Source of the DNA: Apium graveolens
Lineage: Eukaryota; Streptophyta; Magnoliopsida; Apiales; Apiaceae
Direction: 5' to 3'
DNA: 64,000 nt
NCBI RefSeq assembly: GCF_009905375.1
Contig: NC_133657.1
Coordinates: 65,536,219-65,600,218, forward strand
The notes beneath the pieces are model-generated. The model was given only the letters and a program-made list of their open reading frames with translations, was not told the DNA's origin and did not search any database. Positions within the stretch are counted from its first letter, which is position 1; each line of letters starts with the position of its first letter. This document shows positions 46,931-58,352 of this stretch, piece by piece. The position numbers and the translations under genes are program-made.

Positions 46931-47916
46931 AGAGTCTTACTTAAATAAGAACCCATTTTAAAATAAGATATGAGATCTAATCTACACCATACAAATTTAA
47001 AGCTACTTAGAATCTACACCACTCATTTTAAATCTCAACATCATCTTCTCCAACCATCACCTCCTCCATCTTTCTTCTAAACCAACCCCCCAACCACCAC
47101 CTCCAACCACCGGAGACCACCATTTCGGGCGACCACTACCGCCGTCGACCATAAAATCACCACTGTCAAATATAAAATTACCACCGTCAAAATAAGAAAA
47201 CACCACCAGAAACACAAAAATACCCCTCTGGCCACCTGTAAACAACAAATCACCACCGGAAAATAAAAATCACCATAACTGGTCAATGTTTCTACCTACC
47301 AGATCTGACCACCAACTCCGTTCACCAACTACAATCACCAATATCATCACAAAAATCACCAAATCTAATTACAAAAACTAATGATAAAATTATAACCACC
47401 ACATCACCACCACCAAATATTTCATAAAATCTTAGCACAAAAAGAGTGAAGTCGTCAGAGATAGTGGTTAAAAAAAGAGGAGAAAGAAAGCATGTGGGGG
47501 AGGAAGTGGTGACGAGGGGTCAGAGAAAGAAGGCCCATCGACGTAGGCAAGGCGGCGTAAGGTTGTGGGGCGGGATGTATAGCATAATTTGGGTGTTGTT
47601 AGTGGTGAAAGTAGAGGATGGTGGTGGTGAAGAAGAGAGAGAGATCTTGTGGGTGAGTGGTGATTATCAAGAGGGAGGAAAGTGCATGTGGGTGGTGGTT
47701 ACCGGCGGTGCAGCGGAGCAAAGGCGGTGTGTGGTGGAGAAATACGGGGCATGGGGTGGGGGTGGAGATTAGAGAAGTGGGATAGGGTTGGGTAAATGAG
47801 TGGGATAGAGAAATGTATGGTGTGTATTAAAAATATGTAAAAAATGTTTTAAAATGGATGGCTGAGATTAGATCTCAGTTATCACAATAATATGAGTTCT
47901 CATTTGAGCAATTTGC
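46931..47916. mobile_element. TIR element inserted in a (TA)n microsatellite
   Basis: The two ends are imperfect inverted repeats of about 60 bases sharing AAATRAGAACYCAT and GAGATCTAATCT. The flanks are TA/GA repeats on the left and a (TACA)n/(TA)n tract on the right, as for elements that insert in TA microsatellites. The ~800-base interior is unlike its surroundings: it is C/A-rich then G-rich (ACCACC, GTGGTGG) and shows open frames of about 90-110 codons on both strands (47057-47286 minus, 47446-47772 plus) of low-complexity composition. A Mutator-like class is possible but unproved. Confidence 0.55.
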
Positions 47917-47919
47917 TAT

Positions 47920-47950
<31 letters not shown>

Positions 47951-47976
47951 CATACATACATATATATATATATATA
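47917..47976. repeat. (TACA)n/(TA)n microsatellite
   Basis: Simple repeats of TACA and TA over 60 bases at the right flank of the TIR element. Confidence 0.95.
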
Positions 47977-49480
47977 ACATGCCTTAAACTCCTTAATCAC
48001 AACGTCAATAAAAGTTGGCATCTTGTGCCGAATATTGGTGTATGTGAAAGTACCCAGTGGCCAATATACTCACAATATTTGTTTAAAGGTCCTTTTCGCA
48101 TTGGAGTTCTTGATACTGCATTATAGTCAAAATTTTGCATTTGTCAATATATATATGCCAATAAAGAAGGAAAAAACTTAAATTGTGATTAATTGAAAAA
48201 TAAACATTGCACAAATACATATACATTATCATTTTTCAATACCGATCTGAATTTGAGGGGGGCTTGTTTCCTAAGAACCTTTTGAGTGAGTCCTCGCCAC
48301 CGGTATATACCTAGGTTTCTATGTTTATTCCGAGACTTGGCGCTCTATCTCTTCATCCGTTGTCAATATCTCATCACTACTTTTACCTCCACCAGTGCCA
48401 GTTTTGCCCCCACATCCCTTACAAGGCGTGTTTTTCTGGGTCCTTGATTATTTGCTTGTCTCAACCGCATGCCTCTTGCATTTATCTTTTTCCATGAACG
48501 TCGAGACAATGACAATGAACGTCTGATCACAACAACATGCCAAAGTACACGCTACATTGAATTAAACCAAAACCAAATTTTTAATACACACACATATATA
48601 TATATACAAGTACATAACACTAATTAAAATGGCATAATTTAATTTTAAATTTTCCACATTCACACAAATAATACAATTATATTTGAAATTTGCCATATAA
48701 ATACAAATATATAACTATTTTTTGAATTTTCCATATAAACATAAATATCTTACTATGAATTCATAATTTGACACAGATATTCACAAAATACAACAGTTTG
48801 ACATATTGACACAAGATTCAACAAAATTGTAATAAAATGCAAAATTCAAGGAAGCCCAAATTTACAATTTTATCAAATCAACAAAATGACCAAAGTTAAC
48901 TATATATTTTAACCCCTATACAGATCAACTATTTTTACACTTCAAGTCAACAAAATTAGTCAATGTCGAACAAATCAACTAAAAAAAATAAAAATTCACA
49001 AATCAACTTCACACAACATAAATACATCACATATAAGTCTATTACTTGATTTAAAACCACATACATGAAAAATAAAACCCACAAAAAAATATAAACACAA
49101 CTTCAATACAAAACGTGTATACATTTATATAACCTCAAATAAATATACAAAACAAATACATGAATACATGAAAATTGAAGTAAAGAAACATGAATAAGTA
49201 GGACATAAGTAAGTTATGTGTGTATAAACCTCCGGAAGAGCCATTGTGTGATGATGGGAGCGAATTTTTCTTGGAATCCACAGAACGGTAAACGACATGG
49301 AGAGAAATGCGAGAGTAATCAAGATCAATATGTGATGAACGATTGACTGAAGATCCATAATTATAGAATTTGGTGTAACAAAGAGAGAGTGAATGCGATA
49401 TGTTCTGAAATAGGGCGAGATAAGCTATAAATGGGGGGGTGAATAGCTTATCACCTTTTTAAAATAAGCTTATGATTTTT
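47977..49480. other. Unassigned region, possible decayed gene on the minus strand
   Basis: No gene can be supported. On the minus strand a short frame (49125-49358) starts MDLQSIVHHILILITLAF, a hydrophobic N-terminus. Two coding-like pieces lie further downstream: 48361-48530 with CKGCGGKTGTGGG and DEEIERQVSE, and 47985-48080 with TNIRHKMPTFIDVVIKEF. They could be exons of a decayed transposon gene between the CACTA-like ends at 45893 and 49993, but frames and splice sites are not clear. Confidence 0.3.
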
Positions 49481-51137
49481 AAATTTTCTTTCTCACTTTA
49501 AAAATACTTCCTTATAATAAGCAAAGTAAAATACAAAAATTAAAAGCGAGAAAGATAAAGAGTATGACACAAGGGATTTATCCCGGTTCGCGGTGGCTGA
49601 CTGGACAAACGGAGTCCACTCACCCCTACTCCAGTCCCCCAGGTCCTCCCCGGACTCGAGATTTTCTCCACTATAAAGAAACTCTTTTATAGCAGGCGGA
49701 GAAGCCTTTACAACACTATGTATTTCTCTCGGACCTTGACTCCCCGTTAACCCCTCAAAATATAATAACAATACCCCTACTCGACTTGTCTTGAAGCGTA
49801 ACTCCTCGTTACCTTCTCAAAGTCTCGTAGCACCCCTTTGTGTACCATTGATGCTACCCTTGTTGGTCTTGGGTCTTAGATCTCCGGTCTCGGATATTTC
49901 TTCTCCCTCACGGTGCGAAGACACCTAACTCCTGGTTAGCGTATTCAAGACTTGGGTCTCGGAATGAAGATCACCTCACCTTCACTTTACCTCACTACAA
50001 GAATACAACAAGAAGCCAGAAAATAACCACAATATATATAAAGAGATATATATTAATAACACGCTATAGTGCGGTATAATTTTTGGCGAGTTCCACGTTT
50101 ACATAGTGCGGAAAATATATAAAAAGCCGGGAGAAGTAACACGAGGGACTTTTCACACAACCGATGTAATGCGGGAAATTAAACATGAATGCAAACACCA
50201 TGTATGGGTTATAAAATCACCACACTACACACGCTATATATATTTATCTTTCACCACACTATTGCGCATTAAACTATTTGGCTTTCTCCACGCTATTATG
50301 TGTTAAACTATTATGAAAAATAGATAAAAACTTGAACACATACGTACACTTAAATTAAACCATGTGCAATATATATCAACACTACATACACGTGCGGAAT
50401 TTTAAATGACGAAAATTATATAACTAGTTTATCACTCTCCGGCTTTTCGAGTGGCACTTAAGCCTATAAACTAAAGTTTCTCTGAAAGAGAAACTCAAAA
50501 GAGGTACGGACTAGAATCTGAGACTATATATATACATATAAACAAAATATAACTAACAAAACAACCTCTTGAGATTCAGAGAGAAAACAAGATGAAAATG
50601 TTAGGATCGAAACCGAAAAACCACCATTTAGAAGCCGAAAAATGTCAAGATATATGACTATCAAATGGGATCAGTTTGGGTGACTAAAAGGGATTTCTAA
50701 ACACCTTTACGGACTGCCTAAATTTGTTCTAGGAACTACCTAAACAAAGAGGTATGTATGGTTTAGATTTGAGCAAGAAATGATGGTGAAAATAAGCTTA
50801 AAATATGGTTAAAATGTGAAGAACAAAGCTTATTTTCTAGAAACTTTTTATGGCATTTAGGATCCGATTTTATGGTGTTTTTATAGTTTAGAAGAAGCAT
50901 TTATTTGGATTCTCTTAAGAAAAATGAATGGTTTGGGTGGGTATTTATAGCCAAAAATAAGGCTTAAGGACCAATGGTTAATGATGAATGAACAAAAGAA
51001 TAAAGCGTATTCCAAGTTTATTCTAAGAATATCCTATGGCATATTCCAAGATGCTTTCCAGAAAATAAATATGTGGAAAAAATAATATAATAAAATATAG
51101 GAAGTGTTATGGATTAAAAACTAAGGTATAAAATTGC
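49481..51137. other. Unassigned region with short motif repeats
   Basis: No gene recognised. 49560-49990 is richer in C and T (TATCCCGGTTCGCGG, repeated CTCCCCGTTA/ACTCCTCGTTA phrases) and may be an LTR-element leader. CACTACAAGAATAC at 49993 looks like a CACTA terminus. 50040-50400 has several copies of a TAGTGCGG/ACGCTAT motif. AGTTTCTCT-GAA-AGAGAAACT (50475-50495) is a perfect 9-base hairpin. 50620-51130 is AT-rich. Confidence 0.4.
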
Positions 51138-51208
51138 TGTGTTTATTACTAGGGAACGTGAGCTTCGATGCTCGATTTGACTGCTCTTATATTTCGTGAC
51201 TCAATCTG
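51138..51208 (-). repeat. LTR of element D, outer part
   Basis: Probable outer end of an LTR (TGTGTTTATTACTAGGG on the plus strand), interrupted by element C. The text up to CTCAATCTG continues at 62780 (CCTTAACAAGATGCC) once C and one ATCTG copy are removed. The outer boundary is inferred from the TG dinucleotide and may be off by some bases. Confidence 0.5.
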
Positions 51209-51829
51209 TGTTAGGTCACACACACTGTAGAAGGGGGTTGAATACAGTGTTTAGCACAATCAAATTGAATATAAGAACTCAAGTAACAGAAAACAGATTT
51301 TATTCAACACAATAAACTCTGTTACAATATGGAATTGTCCTCTCTCAGTGATGAACAAATTATCACGAGAGCTGCTAGGGTTACAAAGAATAATAACTTC
51401 GATAATGATAACACTTATAGTGTAAACCCTATGCCTGTGTTTATATACTACACAGTTACAAGATAAATTCTAATTGATATGGAATATAATTCTGCTTCCT
51501 AAAATATATCAACTAGTTATCTTTTCTTCCAAGTATTCTATTCTTCATAGAATTCTTTCTCCATGCATAATTCTTTCTGTCTTAGTCACGATCTTCTTTC
51601 CTTTCAATCAACCGCCTGCCTTATCTGAAAGTCATCTTAAGTCCTGATATTATCTCCTGATAAATATCTTCTGATAACTTAAGTTCTGATAATTTAAGTT
51701 CTGATATCTTAATTTCTGTCTTCAGTATAAGTGCTGATTTCCAGTTAAGTACTGATTTGTCCTGTTAGGTAAGATCTAAAAACTAAACACAAATTATATT
51801 ACACATGATATTATCAAATATATCTAACA
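51209..51829 (-). repeat. 3' LTR of element C (621 bp)
   Basis: On the plus strand it begins TGTTAGGTCACACAC and ends ATATATCTAACA. It contains a TATA-like box on the minus strand (51440-51447) and a cluster of AAGTTCTGATA motifs (51630-51770). About 20 differences from the mate at 62154. Confidence 0.95.
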
Positions 51830-51830
51830 A

Positions 51831-51841
51831 TCTCCCCCAAC
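51831..51841 (-). other. Polypurine tract of element C
   Basis: TTGGGGGAGA on the minus strand, adjacent to the LTR; same tract as in A and B. Confidence 0.85.
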
Positions 51842-52033
51842 TTGTAAATTTGCATAATATACAAGTTGAACAGATATTTAATGATGTCAAAAATATTAAG
51901 TACAAATGCATGAGAATTTGACTAGATAACTACAACTTACAGTCCTTTCAGTTTTACCATCTTTAACTTCTGATAACAGCTTCAGTCTGTATACACTTCA
52001 GAATTTAAGCAGTTGTAGATCTTTGACTTGGCT

Positions 52034-54660
52034 TCAATTTCTGATCTCTTTGATATCAGGAGTTGTTCCGAGATAGTTCTTCAACAAACATCTCTCAGTA
52101 TATTCAAGTTCATGGACCATCCTCCTTTTAGCATTTATCAATTCAGCTGTATCTTCACCAGTTTGAAAAATAGCTGCTCTGAGATCATTTATCTTAGTTT
52201 TCTTATCTCCTGATCTAGTTTGATCAGATTTGCCTTATCATACTCTAGATTGAATTCCACAGCCTTATAACCCAGAAAAGTAGTTATAATCTTAGCAGAG
52301 TTAGGCTTCATATCGACAATATCACCTCTATGATCTCTGTACTTGGGACAATATGTGCTGTCAGACTTTACAGAATAAAGCTTCTTCTGTCTTTGAAATT
52401 GAGACTTTAAATAACCTGCAACACTATCTGTTAATCCGTCTTTCACTTGAAGTAGAAACAGAACATGTTCCAGTTCCTCAAAATACTTCAGTGGTATAAC
52501 ATTCTGCCTAATCTGGTATACCCTTCCATCTGTCATAAAATATAACAAGATATGTTCTTTCAAAAAGGTATCGTAAATCATTTGTACAGATTCAAGTCGA
52601 TTCAATCTTTCAGGAGTTTCTCCAACACCTGGTTCACTTAAGGAAGTTGGATCATTGGTAGTGTTATGTACTCTTCTTTCATCAAAACTACCCAATCCAG
52701 ATTTATCTCTTGCTTCCTTTTCTATAACAACTCTTGCTTCAAAACCACTTGTTGCAGTCTTCAAAGGTTGAGCCTGTTTAGCTTTGGTGAATCCTGGTAG
52801 GAGTATCTTTGAAGGTTTAACATGAGCAATGTCAGAGGTTTCCTTTTCCTTATCTGCTGATATCAAGCCAACTTGATCTATGTCAGAGGTTGCTTGCTTC
52901 AATGTCATATCAAAACTAACTACATCTTGAATCTGAACAACATGAGCCATGTCCGAGGTTGTTTGAAAAATCTTCTTTTGCATCAGATTAAGATTAGCAT
53001 CTTCTTCATCATCAATTATTTCTTCATCCATGACTGGCATATAAACCTTTATAGGTTCATCAACTTTTTCTTTGCCCTTGGACCTTGGATCAATTTCAAC
53101 TTGTGATTTGGCTTTGGTTGCCTCAGAACTTGTTCTTTCCTTTATCAGAATACCCTTAGGCTTTGGAAATTTCTTTTCAACAACAAAAGCTTTAGATTTT
53201 ATCTTGACACCTTCTGCTTTGAGTCTAGCTTCTTCTTCCTTTAGACTCTCAAAGTCCATTCCTGGATTTTCTTTAAGAAATAACTGCTTTGAAATTTCTT
53301 CATCAAGTTCCAGATGTTCACCAGAACTTATCCTTTTACCAGTATCAAAACTTATTCTTTTTCCAGTATCATAACTTGTTCCTTGACTTGTAATTCTAGC
53401 TTTACTTGATGAAAATCCTTTGCCTTGACCTTGACCTCTACCCTTATCAGAGTTTCCCCGGTCATCATTTCCATCATCCTTTCCTTTCAGTGTCTGAATA
53501 TATTTGCATTTGAACTTAATCACTTTCTCCCCCTTTTTGGCATCAGCAGGTAAAAGAAGAGAGACAAGCAATTCCACTGAGGATTGGATCTCATTGAGTT
53601 GATTTTGATGAGAAGCTTGATTCTTTAGAATTTCTTCAAATTGAGTTTGTTGCTTTTCCTGAGTTTTCTCAATGTAGGCAATTCTGTCAAAGGCTGGCTT
53701 GAAAAATCTGTTCTTTTCAAGTTTCACATTCATATCTTGCTGGATCAAAGTTTCTTGAATTTTATTCACCTTGGCATGAGTTTTTGAGTGTTGACCCTGA
53801 AGGTGCCTAGTACTCAATGCAGTAACTCTCAACTGTTCCTTGAAATGATCATTTATAAGCATTTCATCAGCTTTTGCCAGATGCTCAGCAAGAATCTTTT
53901 CAGAAGGAACAAAACTAACTGTGTTCCATTCTTTAGTCCACTCCTTTCCTCTAGGAGTTTCACTCCAAGGTACTGGTGCTTCCCCTGTAACAAACTTCTT
54001 GACTAAATCAGCTTTATTAACTGTTTGTTGAGGTGCATGTCCTGATGGACCAGCTGCATCAGCATCTAAATTAACAGCAGCTTCACCAGTAGTTTCTTCA
54101 TTGGCAGCATCAGAACTTGTAGATCATGCAGTATCAGCATCCTCTGATAAAATAGCAGTATGTGAGGCTATAGATGCTTCAACACCATCCTCTAAATTCT
54201 GATCTGCAGCCAGGTTCTGATCAACATCCAAAATTGATGTTGTTGGTGGAGTGAGTTGAATTGGTGGAGCTTCCAAGTACAAAACCTCAGGCACAATCAA
54301 GTTATGAATTCAATTTCAGCACTTGTACCTAGTTCTTCAGTATGTACTGGATCAACTATAGGTGACATAGGAGGTGTAGGAATTCTGTCTTGAGCAGTTT
54401 CTTGTCGTGCAAAAGGAAATGATTCAATGAGTTCTCTGTTTCCACTACATCTAAATCTGATTCAACTATGTGCCTGTGAGTTCTCTGTTTCTTTAACTTC
54501 TTCAAAGGTGGAGACACTGTAGGAGCTTTATCATCAGAATTTAACTTTCTAAGCATTTTGAGGGGCCTAGAACTCCAGTGACAGTATCTTTCTGAGAAGA
54601 AACCTTCTCAGCTTCTATAACAACAGGTTCTGATATGGGAACCTGTTTCTCAGTTATTTC
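52034..54660 (-). pseudogene. Extra post-pol ORF of element C, C-terminal two thirds
   Basis: An open frame of 557 codons (53862 down to 52189) holds coiled-coil helices (NQASHQNQLNEIQSSVELLV, DAKKGEK near 53600), a Lys-rich linker, acidic repeats and a C-terminal part with FLKEHILLYFMTDGRVYQIR, the last comparable to the end of B's ORF. Upstream (54660-53863) the frame is broken by stops and frameshifts but still reads VPISEPVVIEAEKVSS, VLYLEAPPIQL and WSETPRGKEWTKEWN. A frameshift near 52190 hides the last ~50 codons (HELEYTERCLLKNYLG, stop 52034). The N-terminal folded domain seen in A and B is absent. Repeats of TSDxAHV/TSDIDQV are encoded by ATGTCAGAG-type units. Confidence 0.75.
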
Positions 54661-54921
54661 CTCAAATCAACAGAATTTAATCAAACCATTCATCACAAAA
54701 TAAAATTAAAAGTCGATGAAGTAAAGATTAATAAATTGTAATTAAACATGCACAATCACATAATTTGAGAAACAAAGAACAAATCTTGCAATTAAAGAAA
54801 ATTTCATTGATATATCAGATGATTATATTTGATGAAATTTAGAAATTACATGCAAAAATTACAAGATAGTCCTATTCTACGATTCTTAACATCAACAGCC
54901 TTAGTCCAAGTCTAAGAAGAC
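54661..54921 (-). other. Non-coding stretch after the small ORF of C
   Basis: About 260 AT-rich bases with no frame. On the minus strand it follows the small-ORF stop and reads like a plant 3' untranslated region (CTTGTAATTTTTGCATGTAA, AATGAAATTTTC). It could also be an intron; no clear splice pair is visible. Confidence 0.45.
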
Positions 54922-55194
54922 CTAACGACTACTTCTTCTGCTGCTGACGAAGAGCACTACAAGACGGATGATCTGTTCTTGCTGACGGAGAGCTTGTCTC
55001 CTTTCCTCTTCCAACCTATCAAGATGGAGGTGATACTCCATTGATAAGAACAAGAGTTCTGTGTGAACCTCTTATGGAACTGAGTTCCAAAGCTCGTCAG
55101 GAATGGCGGTGACATGCCACTCCTGTTTCCATTCATCACAACTCAACTCGATGTTAAAGGTTTCATAGTTCAGGAACATGTTGAAATGGACCAT
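54922..55194 (-). pseudogene. Small 91-codon ORF between pol and the extra ORF of C
   Basis: Not recognised. ATG at 55194, natural stop TAG at 54922, with one in-frame TAA at about codon 41 (after PDELWNSVP). Upstream part: MVHFNMFLNYETFNIELS and CDEWKQEWHVTAIP. Downstream part: TELLFLSMEYHLHLDRLEEE, RRQALRQQEQIIRLVV, an amphipathic Glu/Arg/Gln-rich helix. TATTTAAA lies about 75 bases upstream. It sits where A and B have the N-terminal half of the extra ORF. Element B has no equivalent. It may be a separate element gene or a captured host exon. Confidence 0.5.
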
Positions 55195-56643
55195 TTTTGT
55201 TGGTATGAATAAAAAGAGAGTGAGTTTATGAGAAAATGAAAGATGTTTTGGCTGGAATGAATGGTTGGTTTAAATAGCCAATAGAATACCAAGGGACGCG
55301 AGGACTGGTTAAAAATTACAAGTAAAAATAATGACCCCTCGACTCCCTAGACTGATGTGTAATAATAACAGTTAGTAAAAGATCTAAAGCCAGAGTTAAT
55401 GAGCACGGGATATAATAATAATTACTGTGCGCATACAGTTTTTCAAGACATACATGCTAACCACTAACCCATAATGATTATGACTGTTTTATCTCACATT
55501 AACCAATATTCTGTAAAAATAATATTGTTCAAGTAATGACCAAAAATAAACCAAGTAAATAAATACTGCCACATCAGCATCAAAACTTGATTATTATCAG
55601 GATTTAAAAGTCATCAGAATATGGCTCCTTTACTCGAAAAGTGAATGTTTATCCCTGTAATTCTTCACACAAATACTGATATGGTTTCATCAGAACTTAG
55701 TCATCAGAACTTCCATCAGAACTTGTCCTCAGAATTTATGCAATCTGACACATAAACTATTCATCTAAAACAACATTTATCACCACAATAATTTTCATCA
55801 TTCATATGGAGTGTATGTGTGTGCATTAAGCTAAATATCAAACAAAGAGTAAATTCTGATTCACTTCAATACATCTTAGAAATAAGGCATAACTAAGAAC
55901 TTTACTCAAAATCTGTCATTATTCTGAAGTCTACTGTAGAATGAGTTCATGCATGAGTCCATCTCAACTGTTTTGTGCTCATTTTATGCATCTTTTGAAA
56001 TTCTATTTTACAGTGGCTTCTCAGTGTAAGTGAGTCACGACTGCTTATCAGAATTTATGCTGTTATCAGAATATTTCTCCAGTAATCATAGAGTGTGAAA
56101 AGTCACCAAGAAAATTTTATTTTGCTTTTCTAATGCATATTACTTAATACCAGCAATGCACTTGGGTGTTCCCTTCCACATTTTTACTCTAGATCTCAAA
56201 GGAGTACCTGATATTTATTTCTTTTCTTTTCTTTTTCTTTTGATAAGTGAGGCTTATTAGCACTTAGTACATCCACCAGATTTACTAACATCAGAACTTA
56301 ACATATCAGAAGCATTATTCTAGTTTTTGACTTGATAATAAGATACACAAAGTAAACTTAAATAAGCTCAATATCAGAATTTGCTTGTGTTAATAGATTT
56401 CCACATAAACAATTACTTCAAACATGGGATCTTTAGTATATTAAAGACTACTAGGTCAACATCTAGCACATTTATCCTCATTTAATTGAATAGTCACAGA
56501 AATATTCATATCACTATCAGAGTTAAGAAATTCACATCAGACAACAATCAACACTTAAGAAATTTTCAACTTAAGCACAGAATACACAAAGATAGTAACA
56601 TCTGTAAAGACTGATCATAAAGTCTGATGTATCAAAACATAAA
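55195..56643 (-). other. Post-pol spacer of element C with TTCTGAT repeats
   Basis: Homologous to 24223-25724 of element B. Many copies of ATCAGAAC (TTCTGAT on the element strand), for example five within 55680-55740. No long frame. Confidence 0.75.
55269..55276 (-). promoter_or_regulatory. Possible internal promoter upstream of the small ORF
   Basis: TATTTAAA on the minus strand, 75 bases upstream of the small-ORF ATG and in the same relative place as the TATA-like box of element B (25564). Its leader is pyrimidine-rich. Sequence likeness only. Confidence 0.35.
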
Positions 56644-58340
56644 CTAAGCAGATTTAGAGAAAGAACCTGAAACCATTCCAAGTTCATTTACCAATCTTGT
56701 AAAAGTAGCTTCACACAGTGGTTTTGTGAAGATATTTGCTAGTTGTTGATCTGTTGGAACAAAATGCAATTCCACTGTACCTTCATCCACATGTTCCCGT
56801 ATGAAGTGGTACCTAATGCTGATGTGCTTTGTCATTGAGTGTTGAACTGGATTACCTGTCATAGCAATATCACTTTGATTATCACAGTAAATAGGGTTTT
56901 TACAAAATTATAACCCATAGTCCAGTAACTGATTCTTCATTGAAAGAATCTGTGCACAACAGCTTCCTGCAGCAATGTATTCTGCTTCTGCAGTTGATGT
57001 GAAAATTGACTTCTGTTTCTTGCTAAACCAAGAAACCAATCTGCCTCCAAGAAATTGGTAGCTTCCACTTGTGCTTTTCCTGTCAATTTTGCATCCTGAA
57101 AATCTGCATCTGAGTAACCTATTAGCTTAAAATCTGATTCTCTAGGATACCACAATCCCGGATCAGCTGTACCCTTAAGGTACTTAAAAATTCTTTTCAC
57201 AGCTGTTAAGTGAGGTTCTCTTGGATCTGCTTGAAATCTTGCACAAAGACAGGTAGCATACATGATATCAGGTCTACTTGCAGTTAGATAGAGTAGAGAC
57301 ATACCTCTGTAATCAGTAATATCTACTGATTTACCAGTATCCTTATCCAACTTAGTTGCAGTGGCCATAGGAGTGGATGCACTTGAACAATCTTGCATTC
57401 CAAACTTTTTTAACAAATTTCTGGTGTACTTAGATTAACAAATAAAAGTTCCTTCTTCATTCTGCTTAACTTGAAGGCCCAGAAAATAGTTAAGTTCTCC
57501 CATCATACTCATTTGATATCTTGACTACATCAGCTTGGCAAACTTCTTACAAAGTCTGTCATTTGTAGAACCAAAAATGATATCATCAACATATATTTGC
57601 ACCAAAAGTAAGTCCTCTCCATGGTTGAGGTAGAATAGTGTTTTGTCAATAGTCCCTCTGTTAAATCCACTTTCTAGAAGAAACTGAGCTAAAGTCTTAT
57701 ACCATGCTCTTGGAGCTTGCTTAAGGCCATAAAGTGCTTTATCAAGCCTGTAGACATGATTGGGAAATTTGGGATCTACAAAGTCTAGAGGTTGTTCAAC
57801 ATATACCTCTTCTTCCAATTCTCCATTGAGAAAAGCACTTTTTACATCCATTTGAAAGACTTTAAACTTCTTGTGAGCAGCGTAAGCCAAAAATATCCTT
57901 ATGGCTTCCAATCTAGCAACTGGTGCAAATGTTTCATCATAATCAATTCCCTCATGTTGAGAGTATCCTTTTGTAACCAGCCTTGCTTTGTTCCTTGTAA
58001 TTATGCCATCACTGTCAGTTTTGTTTATGAACACCCACTTTGTACCAACAACAGACCTGTTTTTTGGTCTTGGCACTAGGGTCCAGACTTTATTTCTTTC
58101 AAATTCATTTAACTCTTCTTGCATTGCTTGCACCCAATCAGCATCTTGAAGAGCTTCTTCCACTTTCTTTGGTTTATTCTGAGATAGAAAAGAATGATAT
58201 AGACATTCATTTGATGTAGCTGTTCTAGTTCTGAAACCTGCATCAGGATTTCTAATAATTAAGTCAGGTGTATATGCTTTAGTCCACTTTCTTATAGATG
58301 GAAGGTTCTCTCTAGAACTGGATGCTCCTCCATTATCCAT
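56644..58340 (-). pseudogene. Copia RT and RNase H of element C
   Basis: The RT frame opens near 58340 ([15 protein letters not shown]) and runs through [69 protein letters not shown] and the catalytic [10 protein letters not shown] (~57590). A TAG at ~57525 replaces the Gln expected before SRYQMSMM, and a TAA at ~57435 replaces Gln before SKYTRN. RNase H starts well (GYSDADF) but frameshifts there (~57100), then resumes as GNPVQHSMTKHISIRYHFIR and ends at a stop at 56644. The uninterrupted GACAGGTAATCC here gives the empty site of G1 in element B. Confidence 0.92.
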
Positions 58341-58352
58341 GCTATCTCCATC

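Noticed and set aside
47446..47772. 108-codon Gly/Val/Arg-rich ORF as a protein gene
   Set aside because: Low-complexity GTGG repeats produce open frames on both strands; kept only as cargo of the TIR element.
49125..49358. Minus-strand ORF with a hydrophobic N-terminus as a secreted peptide gene
   Set aside because: No cleavage-site context, no conserved body and an unclear 3' end; mentioned only as a possible decayed exon.
57792..58079. Plus-strand open frames across element C (also 52873, 53072, 58845, 60404, 61069, 61868)
   Set aside because: They are antisense to well-recognised gag, pol and extra-ORF coding sequence on the minus strand.
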